In this document: one piece after another, positions 48,901-59,220 of the stretch
Layout of the letters: every line of letters begins with the position of its first letter
Numbering within the stretch: the first letter of the stretch is position 1
NCBI GenBank assembly: GCA_020740775.1
Contig: JAHEWK010000010.1
Coordinates: forward strand, 1,736,001 to 1,800,000
DNA length: 64,000 bases
Reading direction: 5' to 3'
Source of the DNA: Ilyonectria destructans
Taxonomy: Eukaryota; Ascomycota; Sordariomycetes; Hypocreales; Nectriaceae
Made by a program: the position numbers and the translations under genes
Notes under the pieces: model-generated
The model's database searches: none
What the model was told of the DNA's origin: nothing
The model's input: the letters and a program-made list of their open reading frames with translations, nothing else

Positions 48901-51900
48901 TCGTCCCGGCCGTGGTCCTTGAACCAGCCAAAGACCTTGATGAGGATGGAAATGGTAATGTCCAGCAGCCCGAAGGACCTGCACACGGTTCCGATCTCCC
49001 TGATCAGGATGATGAGCGTCTCGACCTCGCAGACGTGGTGCTCGTATTCGGCCCAAAGGCAGATGAGGATAGTGGTAGCCTCCTCGATGCGCTTCATCTC
49101 GCGCAGGAACACGACGTACGCCAAAGCGATCTGAATTCTGGCGATGTGCACTTCCAGGCTGACGTTGACACGGGAAATGATGCAGATGCGACGCCAAAGG
49201 CTGAGGTACAGCCTCTCGGCGAGGTAGAACTTGCCGCAGACGACGTATGAACGAGCCAGTCGAATTAGCATGCGAATGCAAAGCTGATCAGTAACCTCGA
49301 GTTCTTCGCTAGTCTCGAAGATGAGGTCCTCTAGCTCGCCGATGTTCTCCTCAGCATCTTGGCCCTTGAGAACAATGTCCAGGTTTCCGAAGAAGGCACC
49401 CATTTCCTTGGCTGGGCCGGAACCTTTACCAAATCGAATGATGATGATCTGGTAGAGCTCTTTGTAGATGACCGTGGCGTGGTGCTCCTCATGGATATCA
49501 ATGTAGAACTTGGCCAGGATCTTGTACCATGAAATCACCTCGTCGCTAGAGGAGCCGTGTCTGTGCTTGCAGATCGTGATCATGACACGAATCATCTCCT
49601 CGCGACAAGTGATAATTTCGGTGCGCTTGGTGATGACAATGGTCTCAGTCCAGGTCAGGAAAAGAGTGGTACAAGCAGCGACAATGGTGCTGGTGCTGGA
49701 CAGAATGACCTGGCCCAACTTGACGGCGCGGTAGAAGTAACCAGCTCCGCAAACGGGAGAGTCAGAAATGGTGACATGGACGTGACCGAGAGTGATGAGG
49801 GTCTGGAGAACGGTAATGTGCTCCTTGCCGAAGCAAGTCTCTCGGACCTTCAGGGCAAGCTCGTGGAGGTCGAGCATATCCTGGCCAGCGTGGTGTCGGC
49901 GCCAGCATGATCTCTCGAGCAGACCGAACATGAGAGACTCGGGGAAGATCTCGCGGAAGCCCTTGGCGAGCTGAACATGGCCCTTCGAGTCGACGAGACC
50001 AGACAGTCGGAAGTGAACCATCCAGTTTCTCATGACGTATCCCAAGAAGCGATGCGAGTTGAGGACAGCATCAACAGCCTCGTCCGCAAGCTCCTCGGTC
50101 AAGAGCTCCTGGTCCATGTCCAAGTTCAAGCGAGCATACAGAAGCATTCGGAGCGTCAGCTGCAAATGGGCGTCATTCGCCGACAGCAGCGACTTTCCTA
50201 GTAGAGAGTGCATGTGTGCGCGAACGACGGGGCTGCGGAAATGCAGACGGCCGCCGCGGATGACGACCAAGTCGCCGCACTGCTGGGAGACGATCTTGAA
50301 GATGTTGACTGCGGAAGCGGCCATGGCGTGCTTGTGAAGATCGGTGGCGAGAAGCTCAGCGGCCTCGACAACCGAGAAGGGCTCGGAAGTGACCAGCATG
50401 AAGGACAGGAGATGCTGCAGGAGCTCGTTGTGCTTCAGGTTCAGCTTGCCCACGACATCGCGGAGGACAGTCGGGACGTCGTGAGAAATGGACTTGGCAG
50501 CGGCCCGGAACGATTCACACGATTCTTCCTTGACCAAAATGCGGGCAGCGTAGAATGCCCACAAGAAATTGCCGTTAGCCTTGGCCACAAGGTCATCCAT
50601 GAGCTTCTCGGACTCTTCGAACTCCATTCCGTGGTAACACCCGGAAAGAGTCTGGCGAAGGTGGACCCTGATATCATCGTTGACGTGCTCCTTGGTGATG
50701 GAGAGATGCTTGCACTTATCGCTCAGGTGCGAGATTGGTCGGGAGAAGGTAATGACCCGAGTGCGCGACAGCTTGGCCACGCACTCTCGCAGCTTCTTGT
50801 GGAAGCCGAGCGCCTTGTCGGCACCGATAGATGTATCATCACAGCCATCAGTCATGATGACGATGGATGCATCGCCATGCTCCGACGCCTTAAGGCTGGA
50901 ATGAAGGATCTTCCAAAGAGCGTCTTCGAGCTTGCCAGCGTCGTGGCGCTTGGAGTCTTCGCGGAAGACTCGGACAAGCTCACCGTAGAGTACAACATCG
51001 CCGACGCTGCGCTCGAGCAACTGGAAGAGGATACTCTTCACAAAAGCCATGGAGGTGGCCTCCTTGACCGAGTCATAAGCTGAATCATGTTAGAATTGGA
51101 AACCAAAATTGAGGCTGGGCACTCACGGAAGTTGTAGGTCAGAACGGCATAAGACTTGTGATCGAGGGGGCGAGCTAGCCTCTCCTGAACCCACTCAGCG
51201 AGCACAGTCTTGCCAACGCCTTTAGGACCAGTGACGCTGAGCACCTGCTCATTGCTGTCAAAGAACTGAACCAAGGTATCCTTGATCCAGCTGCAGGTGT
51301 CCTCGGAGCGGTCGAGCTGCTCCAGCACCTCGTCATACACAGTGTTCCTGATAGAAGGCCCAAAAGAAGGCTGAAGCTTCTCGGTCAGCCATCTGAGATG
51401 GGACCCTTGGTCGCCGAGCCTATGAGACCAGACGTGGTCGCACAGAGCGTTCTTGGACTGCCAGACATTATCAATCTGGAGGCCAAAGGCGCTATCAAAG
51501 CTGATGGTAGTGGTCTGGCCAGCCTTGAGGCCGCTGATTCTGTGCTTGTAGTGCGAAGCGATGTGGCCCACGAGGTGGATCATATCACAGAAGATGTCTG
51601 CAGCCTTTTGCTTGATGCTCTGGGGCATGCGTTCTAGGTCGCGGATCTGACGAATGTTGGAGAGCAGCAAAGCCAATTCGTAGAGAGCAGTGAAAGTCGG
51701 AACGAGGGCCTTGGCCTGTCCATGGCCGATCTGCAGAGAGGACGTCAGTATGCTACATCGACGCAAAGAAGCCGGGTAATATTGGAAGGAAACAACATAC
51801 ATCGAGCAAGACTTGGCAGCTTGCCAACGCTGCAGCAGCAGCATCCTGAGAACCGGGTGCAAAGGTCTCAATCTTGGCTCCGAAGAACCAGATTTGCAGC

Positions 51901-52489
51901 CCGAAGAACTGGGCAGTGCTGAGGACGCGGTCCCAGTCACTTCCCCTTCGGGGCATGTTGATCAAGCGCTCATCTGAAATGGATTGGAGATAGGAGCGCA
52001 AGTCCATCTCCTTGACGAAGGACGGCTTGTAGCCAGGGAGTTTGCAGATGTACTCCACAACGTCCCCGGTAACCTTTCTCACTCGCGTGAAGCCATTGAG
52101 AGGAGACACAGGGCGGGTAGTCACGGTGAGAGCATCGGCAGGGACGGCTCTGGAGGTGGGCGAGGATTCCGAGGATGCTACCGTAGTCTTGGTCTCGCTC
52201 TCGACATCGGAGAGCTCCTTGACATTGACGGAGATGGTCGATGCCGGGGCCTTGGTGGTGCCATTTGTCAAGCCTGGCGAGGGCTCCGAAAAGCCCTTCT
52301 GGATGGTTTCCATGGCTTCTCGAGACGACGAAGCGTCTTCGGTGACGTCTGATGTGAGGGAGGAAGTATTCGAGTTCTTGCGCTTTCTCCGGACTGAGTT
52401 GCGAGAGAAGTTAGTGTTTGAGATCAAAACATGTCAGGGGAGGACGGCAATGGAAACGTACTGTGAAAGGTCTTGCGCAGCCCAAGCAT
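45927..52489 (-). CDS. Giant STAND/NACHT-like NTPase with a long TPR-like helical tail (NLR-like)
   Basis: Four exons, join(45927..51079, 51127..51730, 51801..52393, 52462..52489), encode 2,125 aa starting MLGLRKTFH. Residues 1-100 are basic then Ser/Thr-rich; 110-350 form a helical N-terminal domain of unknown class. A P-loop GPKGVGKT lies at 375-382, a Walker B-like IVIMTDGCDD at 481-490, and a following TRVITFSRP strand resembles sensor 1 of STAND ATPases. From ~800 to ~2,050 the protein is a run of ~40-residue helical pairs like TPR units (such as YVVCGKFYLAERLYLSLWRR), broken by two Thr/Val/Glu-rich inserts at about 1134-1177 and 1488-1512. It ends FDVIHSAREWWLVY. By analogy with fungal NLRs it may sense a ligand through the tail and oligomerise on ATP; this is inference. 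No classic N-terminal effector domain (HET, PNP, patatin, SesB) is recognised. Confidence 0.8.
47765..47842 (-). other. Thr-rich low-complexity insert 2 in the STAND protein
   Basis: Encodes a KRTTTTKTTTTTVTERTVHT segment, similar in composition to insert 1, again between helical repeats. Confidence 0.7.
48780..48905 (-). other. Thr-rich low-complexity insert 1 in the STAND protein
   Basis: Encodes an acidic stretch (RDDDDEAQQ) then alternating Thr/Ile/Val/Glu with a run of seven Thr, between two TPR-like helices. Confidence 0.7.
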
Positions 52490-54060
52490 ACTCGCCTTGG
52501 ATGCCGAGAAAAGGCAGACTTTTGGACGGAATTGGAAGGGTATAAATGGTTGAGCAGTTGTCTGGTCGGTACTGTCGGCAGAGAGGGGGAGGGCCGCAGG
52601 TCATGGGTTATAACTCCACTTCTTGGCAACTAGGCTGGAGACCACACGCAGGGACCTGCATAATGGGCTTGCGGTCCAGAAGCTGACGAGGAGTGGCAAC
52701 TTCAGTTGTGTCGCGCGGCTCCATCCGTAACAAGTCTGGAAGGTGAAGCGGCGTCGGCATCGTCGAAGCTGAGAACGACGACTGTCTCATAGCCGGGGCC
52801 CGATTGGGCGGTCACTGGCGAGGCAGGCAGCCACAGGCGGGCCGAGAGCGTGTGATATGAGCGACATGGTGCAGACTAACCCAGATAGATGCCAGTGTGC
52901 CAGTGTGAATACTATGTATCAGATGTAAGTCAAGTTCTCAATAGCGGCGGATGCATTCTTGATTAGATGGCTGAGCCATCACCGCTAGGCGGCCCAAGCG
53001 GGCTAGCAGCAACCGATAGCTGGGAGCACTATCGGAGTGGATTTGCGGGGCCGCCTGCGGACACGGGCTGGACCGGTTTAGGGCTCCCTGCAGCGCCCTG
53101 TAACTCCCTGCAGCTCCCTGTGGCTCCCCGTGGCTCCCTGTAACAGTGGCTTGGCAGGGCCGCCTTTTCTCCCAATTCGGCTCAATAGTCTCCTCTCGAC
53201 ACGCTTGTGGCTGGCTGGAGGAGGAGATTCTGGGCTGAGATGGTGGAGAAACCCGAGGAATTCGGATACGGGGGCATCGGAGTCGCTGGGGCGCTGGGGC
53301 ATAGCGGCCACTACTGCAGATGGTTCCTGGGACCGAAGCCGTGGGTACAATGTAAGGGTGCCGCGCATGGCAATGGGGATGTCTTGTTGAAAGGACGACG
53401 TGCTCTAGTCCGGGATCCATTTGCGATTCCCTATCCTCTACTCTATGCTGCGGTAACTCGGAACTGTGCAGCTGACACTCTGTCCAGATAGTCTCGATCT
53501 TCCCGCCGTATTCTTCCAATAGTTTCAGCTAGCCTCGCAACACCCGCCGCGCGTTCCGGTGGAGCGGCTTACTCTGCCACGGGGCCTCGAACCTGGACAC
53601 CTGCGAAAACGTGCGCAATTGATCAATTCGGGGTTCAGCTTTACTTAAAGGGCGAAAAGTGTAACCCAAACGGAGAAACTACAATGGCACCTCGCGCACG
53701 CCTCAGCGCGGGAGGCGTCTTTCCCACACCCGTCCCCAGTTGAGGCGGCCGCCAGTAGGAGTATCGTCTCCGGAATTTGCGTACGGCTGAACAATTAAAG
53801 AGGGAGCCATGCCTATTAAGCTTTGGAAACGGATGATCTCTTCCAGATGCAGAGTGTAGAGTTCCAAAGCGGCAGTCTCGCAATGGCGCTGTGCACTCAG
53901 CGTCCAGCCATGGCCTATACAGTGCAAACTACTCAAGACACGGCAGTCAGATAAGGTACCTCCACCAGATGGCGCCAGCTGCCGGCCACCTGCCACATGC
54001 TCCACCAAACCGTATCGCAACTCCAGGCGTTTAATCTCCTCATCTCCTCCACGACCCGGC
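52490..54060. other. Divergent intergenic region, STAND gene / Zn2Cys6 gene
   Basis: 1.6 kb upstream of both genes. It contains a six-copy 10-bp minisatellite (53081-53140). Frames over 53078-53519 are translations of repeat-rich sequence and were not called. Confidence 0.5.
53081..53140. repeat. 10-bp minisatellite, NNNCTCCCTG x6
   Basis: Six contiguous 10-bp units ending CCCTG (for example GGGCTCCCTG, CAGCTCCCTG, TGGCTCCCTG). A similar GCTCCCTG motif occurs near 10805. Confidence 0.8.
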
Positions 54061-56184
54061 ATGAAGAAGTCCATCGCTTGCGGCGCATGTCGTTCCTCGA
54101 AGCGAAAAGTGAATCCCTCCGCACCTCACGCGCCCACCGCCGTCTCGGAGAGGACCCATCGCTAATTGACGCACTGTAGTGTATTCACGCGGGCGGGCCC
54201 CCTTGCAATCGCTGTCGGGATCGCGGCGATGAGTGCATCTTCCCGCCCAAGGGCACGTCCTTCATCTTCCGCCGCTCCAGGACAGAGCGAGGCCGCGATG
54301 GCGATGGAGCTGCGCTCGCCGGGGCAATGTCCCAGCTTCACGGGCCGCGGCCTGATGAATGGCTCGAGTCGCGCTCCAAGATCCTGGCAGGCGTGGATCC
54401 GTTCGAATACCTGACGGATGAGGTCAAGAACAGCTACCTCCGCTGCTCGTACAAGTGGTCGTTCCACCATATCCCAAACCTCCTCATTGGCATGCGTGAG
54501 AAGAACCTGGATCCTTTGCTCATCTGGGCAATGCTAGCAATCACCGTTCGGTACGTGCCATCGGCGTGTCGTGCGAACTCAACGAAATATGCCGCTGACT
54601 CCATCCAGATTTTCTCAAGCAGCCCCACCGGGCTACTCCAGCCAAGTCCAAGCGAGCAACACCTTTGCCAACCATGCGCGGACCTTGGTTCTCACTCTGG
54701 TGGATCAGCCAACTCTCCAAAGAGCCCAGGTTTTGCTCATGCTCACGGGGCATTCCTGGGGAGCTGGAGAGGGCAAACGAGCATGGGTATACCTTGGAAT
54801 GGCTGTGAGAATGGCTCAAGTTTTGGGTCTCTTCGAAGAGCCTCCTCCGCCCATGTCTCGTAGCCATTTTATCGAGGCTGAGGAGAAGAGGCGGACGGCT
54901 TGGACATGCTTCCTCATGGATAGTCTGCTTAGTGGGGGCAAGGGTCGTGACAGGATGCTATCTGCCGAGAAGATGCGTATTCAGCTCCCCTGCCACTCTG
55001 ACAACTTCAATTTTGGAGAATGTGTAGTCTGCGAGAGGTTGGACGGTTCGCGGCCCGAGAATACGGTACTAGCCACTCATGGAAGCCTCGGAATCGTCGC
55101 ACACAGCATGAGGGTCGCGGACATCTGGGGAGCCGTCGCCAAATGGGCTTGCACATCCCATGATGCTAACCAACCGCCGTGGCAACCCCAGTCAGAGTTT
55201 CAATATCTCCTTTCCCGACTCAATCTGTGGAAGGAATCGTTACCCAAGAGATTGCAGTATGACCTCTTCATCCTACGGGCCCACAGCGTGTCGAATCAGG
55301 GCCAGGCATACTGCTATATGCATTGCATTTACTTTATGAGCGTCATCTTTCTCTACCGCTCATACTTACCAGAAGTTGAAATGCAAAAGGCCAGGGTTGG
55401 AGATCGCGAATGGGACCAATGGTCAACATGGTCAAGTAAGGAGCTGGTACAGGTTGCTGAACAAGTTTGCGAGATGCTTCAAGAAATACGAGCATTCGGA
55501 CTCTATTTCCTGCGTGGCCTTGTTCCTTGGATCGGGTTTACCATTTACACGGCTGTTGGGACTTTGCTCTATTTTTACCACTTTCCCAATCCAGGAGACA
55601 GCCCGAATCAGATTGAGAACCGCCGCGAGCGGATTGTCGAAGGTCTCCTCTTCCTGAAGGACATGAGACAAGCTTGGCCAATGGCCGATACTTGGGTTTG
55701 TTCATCTTCAATTTTGGGGTTTCTCGAAACTGACATTCTGTTTAGCGCGAGAAGATTCAGGCGATGCAGCTTTTCTATAGTAGCATCAAGGCTGAGGGCG
55801 ACCAGGCCGTCACTCCAAGTGAAAGACGAGAGATGCGCAATGCCATTATTGATTATGGCGCTCTCCAGCCTGATCCTGTCCGCCAACCAGACATTGAAAG
55901 CAATGACGAATCTGTAAGATCCAAATCTAATGTGCCTGCCATCGTGGTCGCTGGCTAACGAAGAGTAGATGGCCGACGTCGAGAGTGTCTCTCGATCGGA
56001 CGAGGTAGAATTCAGCACACAAGGGATAAACTTTATTTCCCCTGCAGATATTGACCTTTTTGATACGAATATGGAATTTGGAAGCACGATGCATGCCGCA
56101 TTTGCTGATACGACACAGGGGTTTTGGGAGAGCTTTCCCGGAAGCATGGATATTCAAGCTGATCTAACGGTACCACACGAATGA
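54061..56184 (+). CDS. Zn2Cys6 binuclear-cluster transcription factor
   Basis: Five exons, join(54061..54108, 54180..54550, 54609..55695, 55746..55913, 55969..56184), encode 629 aa. Residues 7-35 form the zinc cluster C-x2-C-x6-C-x7-C-x2-C-x6-C (CGACRSSKRK, then PPCNRCRDRGDEC), with intron 1 (71 bp) splitting it right before the third Cys. The middle matches the fungal-specific TF domain: RAQVLLMLTGHSWGAGEG and AWVYLGMAVRMAQVLGL, followed by a KRRTAWTCFLMDSLLSGG block. The C-terminus is acidic (DIDLFDTNMEFG) and could activate transcription. Intron 3 has a weak GTTTGT donor. It lies 298 bp upstream of, and in tandem with, the GH43 beta-xylosidase start, suggesting a role in xylan or pentose use; this is inference. 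It is probably not the XlnR orthologue, which is larger. Confidence 0.88.
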
Positions 56185-56344
56185 AGTGAAGGGACGAGGC
56201 TCACTGAGAGCCAGTGAATACTTGACGATATTTCGATCTATGACGATTTCAACGATTTGTAAAATTATACACTCAGCTCTCTTTTGTTTGGCCAAAGAAT
56301 AGGTGGCATGACAGCGTCATGAATAATCACCACATCCAACCCAC

Positions 56345-56350
56345 CCCCGC
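56345..56350 (-). promoter_or_regulatory. CreA/Cre1-type site (CCCCGC)
   Basis: CCCCGC is the complement of GCGGGG, fitting the carbon-catabolite repressor consensus SYGGRG, 133 bp upstream of the GH43 start codon. A single match to a short motif. Confidence 0.35.
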
Positions 56351-56371
56351 ATCCGACGTTGGTTGAATTTA

Positions 56372-56378
56372 GGCTAAA
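56372..56378 (+). promoter_or_regulatory. XlnR/Xyr1-type site (GGCTAAA)
   Basis: A perfect GGCTAAA, the described binding site of the xylanase regulators XlnR/Xyr1, about 105 bp upstream of the GH43 ATG. Confidence 0.5.
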
Positions 56379-56410
56379 TTGGCGCGCGGCAGACCTGTTG
56401 AATAATGGAC

Positions 56411-56418
56411 ATATATAA
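56411..56418 (+). promoter_or_regulatory. TATA box of the GH43 gene
   Basis: ATATATAA about 65 bp upstream of the ATG at 56483. It lies inside the longer open frame that begins at 56405, which argues against that upstream start. Confidence 0.5.
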
Positions 56419-56482
56419 CCACGGCATGCGCTATTGGATCATGGCAATATCTCTACACATTCAAAGCTCGGTCGTTGATACA

Positions 56483-58093
56483 ATGTCGCTGACCAGAAAT
56501 CCTATCCTCCCAGGGTTCAACCCGGATCCCTCAATCCTGAGGGTTGACGATGACTACTACATCGCTACTTCGACTTTCGAGTGGTACCCCGGTGTGCAGA
56601 TTCACCATTCTAAAGACTTGGTCAACTGGGACTTGGTTGTGCGCCCGCTAAATCGCAAGAGCCAGCTTGATATGCGTGGTGATCCCGACAGCTGCGGGGT
56701 TTGGGCTCCATGTCTCACTCACGATGGTGACAAGTTCTGGCTTGTCTACACAGACGTCAAACGAAAAGACGGGTCGTTCAAGGACGCTCACAATTATATT
56801 GTCCATGCCCCTGCGATCACAGGGCCTTGGTCCGATCCCATCTATGCCAATTCTTCAGGCTTCGATCCTTCATTATTCCACGACGAGGACGGCCGCAAAT
56901 GGTTTGTCAATATGCTCTGGGACCATCGCCGACGACCCCTGCTCTTTGCCGGAATCATCTTACAGGAGTTTGACCCAAACGCAGAGAAACTTGTTGGACC
57001 CAAAAAGAACGTCTACCAGGGAACGGACCTGGCGCTTGTCGAAGGCCCACATCTCTACAAGCGAAATGGTTGGTACTACCTGTTGACGGCTGAGGGAGGC
57101 ACGGCATATGAGCACGCGTGCACACTAGCCCGATCTCGCGATATTTGGGGCCCTTACGAAACACACCCGCAGAAACACATCCTGACGGCCAAGGATTCTC
57201 CGTTTGCAGCCCTGCAAAAGTCTGGCCATGGAGACATTGTTGAAAGCCCAGACGGCAAGACGTATCTGGTCCATCTGACTGGACGGCCAACGGGCCAGAA
57301 CCGCCGGTGTGTCCTAGGGCGCGAGACGGCCATTCAAGAAGCATACTGGGGCGACGACGACTGGCTCTATGTCAAGAACGGCCCGGTGCCCAGCCTTTTC
57401 GTCAGCCTGCCAGGTATCCGGGATGCCTCGTACTGGGCGGAACAGGAGTACACGTTTGAGAACGGGTTGCACAAAGACTTCCAGTGGCTTCGAACGCCCG
57501 AAACCGAGCGGATATTTTCTTGTGAAGGGGGAAAGTTGTCCTTGATTGGGCGTGAGGCTATTGGGTCTTGGTTCGAGCAAGCGCTGGTGGCGCGTCGTCA
57601 GGTGCACTTTTCGTACGACGCCGAGACCGTGGTCGACTTCTCGCCGTCGGACGAGCGCCAGTTCGCCGGTCTTACCGCCTACTACTGCCGGTATAACTTT
57701 TTCTACCTGACCGTCACTGCGCACTCCGACGGCCAGCGAGAGTTGCTCATCATGAGCTCCGAAGCGTCCTGGCCCGAAGGCGCTCTTGAGGCCCCAGGGA
57801 GCCAGGCGATCCAGATACCAAACGAAGGCAAAGTGAAATTGGCTCTGGCGATTCGCGGGCAGCGGCTTCAATTTTCTTACGGCCAGGAAGGGGGCGAGAT
57901 GACGAAGATTGGGCCGGTTTTTGACGCCTCTATAATCTCGGATGAGTGTGGCGGACATCAGGCACATGGGAGTTTCACGGGTGCGTTTGTGGGCATGGCT
58001 TGCTCTGACCTGAATGGAACGGCGCTCGAGGCTACTTTTGATTACTTCACTTACCGACCAGCGCATGATGCCACGGATCGGTATGATCCTTGA
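56483..58093 (+). CDS. GH43 beta-xylosidase / alpha-arabinofuranosidase, intracellular type
   Basis: A single exon of 536 aa starting MSLTRNPILPGFNPDPSI. It matches GH43 enzymes of the ~535-aa SXA type, which release xylose from xylo-oligosaccharides. Catalytic residues: base D15 (FNPDPS), pKa modulator D128 (GFDPSLFHD) and acid E187 (VEGPHLYK). Substrate-site motifs WYPGVQIHHSKDLVNW and CGVWAPCLTHDG are intact. The C-terminal half is the beta-sandwich domain found in this subfamily (GH43_11-like). No signal peptide, so hydrolysis of imported oligosaccharides in the cytosol is expected. An in-frame ATG at 56405 precedes the TATA box and would add non-conserved residues, so it is rejected. Promoter sites of XlnR and CreA type fit induction by xylose and glucose repression. 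Confidence 0.93.
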   Translation: MSLTRNPILPGFNPDPSILRVDDDYYIATSTFEWYPGVQIHHSKDLVNWDLVVRPLNRKSQLDMRGDPDSCGVWAPCLTHDGDKFWLVYTDVKRKDGSFKDAHNYIVHAPAITGPWSDPIYANSSGFDPSLFHDEDGRKWFVNMLWDHRRRPLLFAGIILQEFDPNAEKLVGPKKNVYQGTDLALVEGPHLYKRNGWYYLLTAEGGTAYEHACTLARSRDIWGPYETHPQKHILTAKDSPFAALQKSGHGDIVESPDGKTYLVHLTGRPTGQNRRCVLGRETAIQEAYWGDDDWLYVKNGPVPSLFVSLPGIRDASYWAEQEYTFENGLHKDFQWLRTPETERIFSCEGGKLSLIGREAIGSWFEQALVARRQVHFSYDAETVVDFSPSDERQFAGLTAYYCRYNFFYLTVTAHSDGQRELLIMSSEASWPEGALEAPGSQAIQIPNEGKVKLALAIRGQRLQFSYGQEGGEMTKIGPVFDASIISDECGGHQAHGSFTGAFVGMACSDLNGTALEATFDYFTYRPAHDATDRYDP

Positions 58094-58193
58094 GTAGTGG
58101 ACATGTGCTCAGAATGAAGACTGCAAATATTCAGGATATATTTTGGTATTTTTACAAAATTGCTACACTAGAATCGCCGCCAACACCCTGGGA

Positions 58194-58811
58194 CTAGTTG
58201 ATGCCAAAGGCCTCCTTCGCCCGCGTCAAGTACGCTGTTCGCTCGTCGGTGAGGGTTGTCCCGACGCAATCCATGTAGGACTGGAAGCCGGTGTCAATGT
58301 CCGAGGCGAGCCCTGTGAGAACGCTGGCATCGCACTGAGTGGTGATGAACCAAGGGCCGCTGCCAAAGTTGTACTCGTCGGGGGTGACGAGAGCCAGGAT
58401 TTCGTTGAGCTTGTCATCGGAGAGCCCGTCGACGGAAGAGATGTCGGCAACCTTGTCCTTGACGCCGTCCAGCGACTTGGCGTACAGCAGGTTGTAGGCG
58501 GCCATCTGCATGTTGGCGGTGCCCTGGCCAGGCCGCCCCGGCGAGACGTTGTGCTTGTAGGCGAAGTCGACGGACTCGAAGGCCATGAGGGCGACGATGG
58601 CGGCCATCTGGTTGACGTTGTAGATGTCGTACTTGCACATGGCATTGGCGATCAACGGCCCGGCCTGAGCGGCGGTGCGGCATTCGGTGTTGGCCGAGTC
58701 GCAGCTCTCAGAGCCGGGTGCGATCTCGGCGATGATGGTGGTGGCGTTGAGGCTGGCCAGGGCCACGTTCGCAAAGGCGAGGAGCAGGGGAGAAATAGCG
58801 GAGAACTTCAT
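58194..58811 (-). CDS. Small secreted protein (205 aa)
   Basis: A single exon. MKFSAISPLLLAFANVALAS is a clear signal peptide with cleavage expected after about residue 19-20. The mature part has a glycosylation sequon at N22, five Cys (37, 44, 59 and two near the C-terminus in TTQCDAS and YMDCVG), and several helices with an AIVALMAFESVDFAYKHNVSPGRPGQGTA-like core (AFESVDFAYKHNV, then PGRPGQGTANMQMAAYN). The family occurs as hypothetical secreted proteins in ascomycetes; I do not know its function. It is convergent with GH43, 100 bp between stops. A TATA-like sequence at 58882-58889 lies ~70 bp upstream, and the leader carries a TCTTG repeat. The frame is open beyond the ATG, but only the signal-peptide start makes sense. 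Confidence 0.85.
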   Translation of the reverse strand: MKFSAISPLLLAFANVALASLNATTIIAEIAPGSESCDSANTECRTAAQAGPLIANAMCKYDIYNVNQMAAIVALMAFESVDFAYKHNVSPGRPGQGTANMQMAAYNLLYAKSLDGVKDKVADISSVDGLSDDKLNEILALVTPDEYNFGSGPWFITTQCDASVLTGLASDIDTGFQSYMDCVGTTLTDERTAYLTRAKEAFGIN

Positions 58812-58881
58812 GATTGCAGAAGAGGTGAGGTATTGAGAATGTGATTTGAAGGGGTATCGTAAAAAGGTGGCGAGATGACAG

Positions 58882-58889
58882 TTATATAT
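58882..58889 (-). promoter_or_regulatory. TATA box of the secreted-protein gene
   Basis: TTATATAT about 70 bp upstream of the ATG at 58811 on the minus strand. Confidence 0.45.
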
Positions 58890-58910
58890 GTCTTGTCTTG
58901 TCTTGTCTCG
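58890..58910. repeat. TCTTG pentanucleotide repeat
   Basis: Three perfect copies plus one variant, just upstream of the TATA-like element of the secreted-protein gene. Confidence 0.7.
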
Positions 58911-59200
58911 TCCGACCAGGCTGAGCGACGTCTTGGCGCTGAATGAATGTGCGGTTGCAGGTGCAGTGCAGGTGCAGCTTACGCTTGGCAAGACAAAGAG
59001 TGAACAAAGATAGACGCGAGCCAGCCGCAGGGAACAAGGTACAAGGCACAGTGAGTGGCTGAGCGGAGAAGAACAGAAAAAGAGTGAATGGTACACTGGT
59101 CGGTATGCTCCTGGCAGCGAGAATGAAGGGAACGGCAGCGGATGAGGGCGTGAGAGAGGCAGGGCGGAGAGGCTGGTTCTTAAAGCATTCCCTAGTAGGC

Positions 59201-59220
59201 CTCCATCGCCCTCCATCGCC
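59201..59220. repeat. CTCCATCGCC x2
   Basis: Two exact tandem copies of a 10-bp unit, followed by a partial CTCCCTG. Confidence 0.7.

Noticed and set aside
53560..53620. tRNA-like GGTTCGAGGCC on the minus strand
   Set aside because: No matching acceptor, D or anticodon stems could be drawn around it.
54061..56184. Zn2Cys6 factor as the XlnR orthologue
   Set aside because: It is shorter (629 aa) and lacks the long N-terminal region of XlnR/Xyr1; only its position next to GH43 suggests pentose control.
56405..56482. Upstream in-frame start for GH43
   Set aside because: It would lie before the TATA box and add residues not seen in the family.
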